Of a DNA stretch of 64,000 nt, positions 59,040 through 64,000 are shown piece by piece; the first letter of the stretch is position 1, and each line of letters begins with the position of its first letter. The notes beneath the pieces are model-generated. The model searched no databases, was not told where the DNA came from, and worked only from the letters and a program-made list of their open reading frames with translations. Position numbers and translations under genes: made by a program. The stretch is from Odontocerum albicorne (Eukaryota; Arthropoda; Insecta; Trichoptera; Odontoceridae): contig OX463839.1 in the NCBI GenBank assembly GCA_949825065.1, forward strand, positions 25,120,212 to 25,184,211, in the 5' to 3' direction.

Positions 59040-60685
59040 CCAATTTAAAGTAGCATTAAACGGGGGCCCAGCTGCATGAGCAACCATGGAATATGGGGGA
59101 GCAAGGTGTTGTAGTGAACACCCAGAACAGGCCGATAAAATGTTTGAAGACATCGAGTTAAATGGACGAATGACATTCGTTGTGGATTGAAGAACAGTTG
59201 TGACCGACCGGGGAAAATACGTGACTATAGAGAGGTCATGTGCTATAGTGGATGCTATCGAGATGAAATGATTAATTAGATAAAGTCCTATTCTATAGGA
59301 TTATCTTTATAATTTACAGCTTCTGCTCCTTAAATGGGTTCAATGAATTTGGTATCTTTGTTTTATTTTATTTTACATTTGATACAGATTTAACTCAATT
59401 ACATCAAATGAAATATACAAGAAAAAATAAATTAATAAAATATGATCACAAAGTTTATTAAGAAGTTCAAACCTTAATTTATCCACCGAGATATGGAACA
59501 TACCGATATAGTAAAATTCATTCAACAAGGTAATTCCATGTGCGAGTGGAGAATACGACATCATAAACATTATTTATCCACGATGGCGTAAATAATTGTT
59601 CGATACATTAAACAAACGTTTGCCAATCAACAAGGGGTTCCATATTTGTAACCAATATTACCTAATGATAGATTTTTACTTTTTGTTTATATTGTGGCTA
59701 GTCGAAGAGTATATTTTGTTCGTAAACAAAAGTTCGAACGCACTAAATATTAAAAAAACTAATGGCACGGAACCACAATAGTTTATTTGGAATTCTTTCT
59801 GTGAATCAATCGATAAAATACAACCCAATTACTTCAATTGATCAAGGCTTGAACATTGATGAATGGGCCAAGTAACGTTTCGCTCCTAAACAAGAATTAC
59901 GTTCCATGACATTTGAGTTTTATTTTCTTTAAAACAGAAATAATAAATTACAAAAACCTAATTTAAATTGATTACCTACGTATATGTCAGGGCGGGATGT
60001 GTTTTTAGCTCGACAAATTTAGTACAAGTGCAAATGTTGTGAAGCGGTAAATACAGGAAAGTTATTTATCATAATCACCAAAAGAAAAGCTACGCTTCCA
60101 ATTTAAATTCAAGATTTCAATTACCGTTCGAAATAAATCAATAAACATATCGTTTGGTTCGTTTTTCGGTTCACCGCGAGAGCCTCTGGCCATATTTTCC
60201 TATCGTTATATTTACAGTACAAACACACATGGCGCAAATAATTTATGATTGATCAACAATCTGGAATGAGTATTGAAGTAAGACATGTGAGTCATGGAGC
60301 CAGCGGGTCAAATAAGATCGAAGAAGAAGGCTCTGAGGTGAAAAATAAAAGAGTGAATTTAAAAACAAAGTATGTGGATCAACGAGAGAAGCATGAAGGA
60401 TGACATCAACACGGGTGCGCCTCTACAGCGGAGATCAATAGGTAGAGGATGGGCACCAACCACCTTCAATAATACCGTTGGTTCTCATTGTATCTACATA
60501 TCGACGTGCAAAGCACAAATTATATGATCTCAGTTTTTGGCAAAAAAATATTACTGTTTTCGAAATCAGCGCAATAGAGGATGATTACGTTTTTTGACAC
60601 TAATTACATTTTTCCCCGCGAAACGTATATCAATCTCATATATCGAAACTATCTTCAGGTGGAACGATTCCAGTTTGTTACGAGA
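59040..60685. other. Intergenic sequence
   Basis: GC-richer segments at 59040-59260 and 60280-60480 may be old LINE pieces, but I could not align them with a known motif. Confidence 0.3.
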
Positions 60686-60689
60686 GCAA

Positions 60690-60930
60690 CAAAGATACAT
60701 CTCGTAACCCCTGCTGTGGGAGGCAGAAGACAGAGCGGCAGACTTTCATATCTTGACACACATATTTCGCCTCTTCCACATCTATACACCTCGTTCAGCT
60801 CAATTTTTTTTAACATTTTTCTTTTTCTTTTTCAAAATATGATTCACTTGATCCAACTATACTTTCCTTGGTCTTCCTCTATCACGCCTTCCACTCACAT
60901 TTGCACTGTTTATATTTTTTGGCTGCAAGC
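60690..60930 (-). pseudogene. LINE reverse transcriptase tail fragment
   Basis: Minus strand: VSGRRDRGRPRKV-like basic tail near 60895-60860, then KKKKKM and a C-RCRRGE-like end near 60770. Ends with a degenerate YPDKR-like region at 60720. Confidence 0.55.
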
Positions 60931-60934
60931 AGCC

Positions 60935-61179
60935 TTAATTCCACTCAAGTAAGACCGGAATCTGAGAGCATCGCCGAAGAATGTTGACAGTTCCTCGATT
61001 AAATTCCAGTAGCTCATAATTTGACTCTAATTGATCATGACTAAACTCTAGTTGGTAATAATTAAACTCGAGTCCCTCATGGTTAAAATCTAGTTGATCA
61101 TAATTAAACTCTTGTTGCTCATAATTAAACTCTTGTTGCTCATATTTAAACTCTAGTTGCTCCTGATTAAACTCTCGTT
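60935..61179 (-). repeat. 8.5-copy 21-bp minisatellite encoding an open heptad frame
   Basis: Units of exactly 21 bp run from 61000 to 61179 (for example 61105-61125 and 61126-61146). On the minus strand one frame is open from CGA at 61177 to a stop at 60935. It reads repeats of NYEQQEF with variants (NQEQLEF, NYDQLDF) and continues into unique NRGTVNILRRC. There is no ATG in that frame. Because no unit contains a stop in this frame and all units keep the 21-bp length, openness alone is not proof of coding. Confidence 0.85.
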
Positions 61180-61859
61180 ACAAAATCTTGGCTTTTCTAG
61201 TAAAAATAAACTATGTTACTAACCTTACCTCTAACGGAATCGACCCAAATTATTTTTCTTTATCATTTACACATCCGTCAATCTATTCAGATCTTTTAAA
61301 TATGAACATTATTTGGGAAGAAGATTTGCGCTGATTATTTATTAAAATTGAGTTAGCAAGGCTAAATTTGGTTAATTCAAAAGAAAATTTTAATTTAAAT
61401 AATAAACTGGTTTAAAAAGTCAATGACACTGAGAGTTGCAAAATAACAACATAACAAAAGTGAACTTTCAGTAGTGGCAGTTGAATTTTTAGCCTTAATT
61501 TGGCAACATCGGGTAATTACGGTGGTTTGTACAATTTGTTCAACACGTCGTCATTTAATATTTAATCTATAGTACATAAATTTATAACATAAAATTTATA
61601 CTACATATAATATTTTACAAAGTCAACAACTTTTCCATGTGTATTTTGACAAAATTCTGAAATGTCTAAAATTATAGTACCTTACAATTCTTGGACATTT
61701 TTGATGTGAATATTTTGTTTATTATTTGTTAAAATGTATACTGTTAACTTAATTATTTGTTAAAAAATACTGGACACATGTTGTATTATTTAATAAATAA
61801 ATTAAATGAATATGCTATATCAGGAGCAGTTAATACCGGAAGTAACTTTGAAAATGCTG

Positions 61860-62145
61860 TGTAGATCAACTATTGTAATTGCAATGGTGTCGACTCCGTC
61901 CAATATTTCCTCGATTTTGATTTGATTCCATTCACTCAACGTGGTTATACCATCTACAGATTCCTTTGTTAAATCGACTTACAACATCCGACTCGAAAAG
62001 TCATCCTTTATCTGGTCATTTCTTCCTCTACCAAACATTGCAATTCCAGATATTCTAAACAAGGCACGCATTTCTATTGCATTTATTTTGCGCTTATCAC
62101 TTTTTTTCAATGACCAAACTTCGCTTCCATACATCAATGTTAAAA
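61860..62145 (-). pseudogene. LINE reverse transcriptase C-terminal fragment
   Basis: Minus strand: LLTLMYGSEVWSLKKSDKRK, then INAIEMRALFRISGI, then GRGRNDQIKDDF. This matches LMYGSE-W ... R-NA-EMR-LR-I-G of the LINE family at 18.9-19.8 kb. Stop after about 61950. Confidence 0.7.
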
Positions 62146-62349
62146 GATATATAAAAAAACATACTAAGACATTTTTTTACCAAGAAAAACTAAATCTGAA
62201 AACCTGAGTTAGAGACAAGCGTTCTCTAACTAGGCAAAGGAAGTTGTTTTAAAGATAACTCAAACTTTAAAAAAACCTACGAAGATCTATTTTACAAAAC
62301 CAATTCACGTGAAAAACAGCCAATTTCCGATGAGAGCTCCAATAAAACG

Positions 62350-62430
62350 ATAGGTAGCCGACGGTACATGAACCCGCATCTCCTCCGCTAGCCGGGCGGA
62401 TAAATTACCCATTATACAAAGACCTCTACG
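62350..62430 (-). repeat. tRNA-like SINE head (unclassified)
   Basis: Minus strand: GTATAATGGGTAATTTATCC, then GATGCGGGTTCATGTACCGTC with a B-box-like region. Cloverleaf not clean. Confidence 0.35.
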
Positions 62431-62829
62431 AATCACTTTGTAATATGTCAATATTTATTAATATAATAAATTATAAAAAAATATAAAATAAATTTAAAAA
62501 CGCACAAAACGACGATGACTTAATGTGTTGAATATGGCTTTAATACAGTTAAACGCTGAAAGGGAAAGGACTATTCTCGGATTATAATAACTATAATATA
62601 ACCATATTTTAATAATATCCACTTTCACCATTCAAGAAGTATCAATCATAATCATTAAAATACCTCGAATCTCAATAAAAAAATATGCTCGCAACTCAGA
62701 ACTTTCTATGGACGCGGAGATAATTAAATATAATATTTTCTCACTTTCTGTTTCGTACCATATGCATAGCAGGTATTTATTTTTTATAAAAAAAAACTAC
62801 GTTTTTCTTCGAAATTTAGTAACCAAGTT

Positions 62830-62900
62830 CGAGGTGCATGGCAGCATTGTAACGGCCTGGACTTCTGTGTCAGGAAGGTCAACGGTTCGAATTCCGCGAT
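62830..62900 (+). repeat. SINE family B head
   Basis: CGAGGTGCATGGCAGCATTG, AACGGCCTGGACTT, then AAGGTCAACGGTTCGAATTCC (perfect B box). Related to 37408-37470 on the other strand. Confidence 0.6.
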
Positions 62901-62904
62901 GTGC

Positions 62905-63820
62905 TACACGTCTCAAGTAACACGCCATTTTGGCCCATTATTCGGAGGTACATAACATATAAGGACATCTATGATTTTGGTAATACCTATTCGTTAAAAA
63001 ATCAATGTAAGCACACGATTATAAAGTCGGTGTAATTACTTTAGTTCAAAAAGCTAAAGCTCCATAGACATAAAATAATTATTTTTAAACAACCATTCAT
63101 TCTTGACATTTCTTAAAAACGTGTTAATTAAAATGAATTATACCATTAACAAGAATCATTTCTTATGGAATTAAAAAGCTGAAATGACTTATGATTTTCT
63201 AGATATAAAACAAATGGGAGGACTAGTCAAGCCATTTAAGATATATACCTTAGAACGACTTCATTGAATACAACTGACAGTGTTGTTAAAACTGCTTTGA
63301 AAATGTATCACTTTTACAGCTATTGTACATTTAAATCTTAAGTAGCATGCTTCTCAAACATTTTAATGGCGCAACTTTAAAAAACAAGTAAAAAGTGTTA
63401 ATGGCGCAACTTTACAGCTATTCTTTGGGTAAAGTGCGCCACTTTTTCCGCGTTACCGAACAACATTGAGAATTGATTATTACGTTCTGTTATATTTAGA
63501 AAAATAAATATTCTTGAGGGAAAAAATCGAATCAAACTCACAAAATATAACTAAATTGTCTAATAAATAATTGATGAACTCATAAAAAAGTATGTTAAGT
63601 TTTAATTCTCCAGTCTATCTCATTAGGTGTTTAATGAAACAAATAATCGAGACTTCTTTAAAACAGTTTTGATATTACTGACAATGAATCTTGAAAGTGT
63701 AGGGTTCTCGAAGAATAAATCCCTAAGTAACTGTACAAGCGACCCAAAATATTAAAAACAATTGGAAAAATATTGCAAAATTTTCAACGTTAAATAATTG
63801 TCGAGTTAAATTTCATTATT
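62905..63820. other. AT-rich intergenic sequence
   Basis: Only short repeated words were noticed: TTAATGGCGCAACTTTA at about 63363 and 63399, and an inverted TAAAGTGCGCCACTTT near 63431. Confidence 0.35.
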
Positions 63821-63824
63821 TCAG

Positions 63825-63951
63825 TTACTCCTCGCTACTTTCTTCATCAGTTCGGCTCCAAGACCGAAAGTACGAGTACATGTACCCTTGACATTATGTT
63901 CGGAGTTCTTACGGCGCTTGAGGCGCAGAACAAAATTCTTGACCATTTTTT
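63825..63951 (+). CDS. Putative internal exon (127 bp), gene unknown
   Basis: A good acceptor (TTTCATTATTTCAG ending 63824) and a strong donor (GTGAGT at 63952) bound a GC-richer segment. One plus-strand frame is open throughout and reads TPRYFLHQFGSKTE, then TCTLDIMFGVLTALEAQNKI. The length is one more than a multiple of three, so flanking exons must restore the frame. The minus strand also has a 41-codon frame here (MVKNFVLRLKRRKNSEHNVK ...), so strand is not certain, although the splice sites favour plus. No domain recognised. Confidence 0.4.
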
Positions 63952-64000
63952 GTGAGTACTTTTTGTACACGCCAATCGAGAAACAGATACGAGGATTTCA

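Overview
The window is AT-rich eukaryotic DNA from an arthropod, most likely an insect. I infer this from mariner, hAT-like and pogo-like DNA transposons, many decayed non-LTR retrotransposon (LINE) tails, tRNA-derived SINEs, and a host exon with canonical splice signals. I cannot name the order or species. There are no operons, CRISPR arrays or prokaryotic signals.

Genes. The only confident host gene is at the left edge on the minus strand: the first coding exon of a PDZ-domain protein. It starts at 968, with a splice acceptor at 1038-1040, and stays open to base 1. A small internal-exon candidate lies at the right edge (63825-63951, plus). Three CpG-dense patches (17.3, 30.45 and 36.0 kb) could be first exons or promoters. 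A 195-203 codon ORF at 28.8-29.4 kb has no recognised domain and overlaps repeats.

Transposons. A full-length mariner (2074-3348) has TIRs, TA target duplications and the DD34D triad but is broken by a frameshift. A second mariner (21656-22448) is internally deleted. There is a 486-bp hAT-like MITE with a perfect 8-bp target duplication, a pogo-like MITE, and a 1.5-kb element with ~170-bp inverted repeats around a decayed gene. Fragments of a DUF4817-type transposase and a Helitron-like protein are also present. About twenty LINE fragments are scattered on both strands, nearly all from the 3' end of reverse transcriptase.

Repeats. One tRNA-derived SINE family recurs about ten times. In a related SINE the tRNA-like head is expanded into four tandem copies. 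Other arrays are 5 x 50 bp, 8.5 x 21 bp (a heptad code), 3 x 64 bp, 3 x 128 bp and two separate 63-bp duplications.

Most unusual: a repeat family at 24.5, 29.8, 34.7-35.1 and 45.4 kb carries CTGANGA, a hairpin, then GAAACC, with a short palindromic stem III and flanking complementarity. This is the layout of a type I hammerhead ribozyme, as known from Penelope-like retroelements. One locus holds three head-to-tail copies and another an almost perfect inverted pair. Separately, the octamer TACTCGTA/TACGAGTA occurs about 28 times where two or three are expected.
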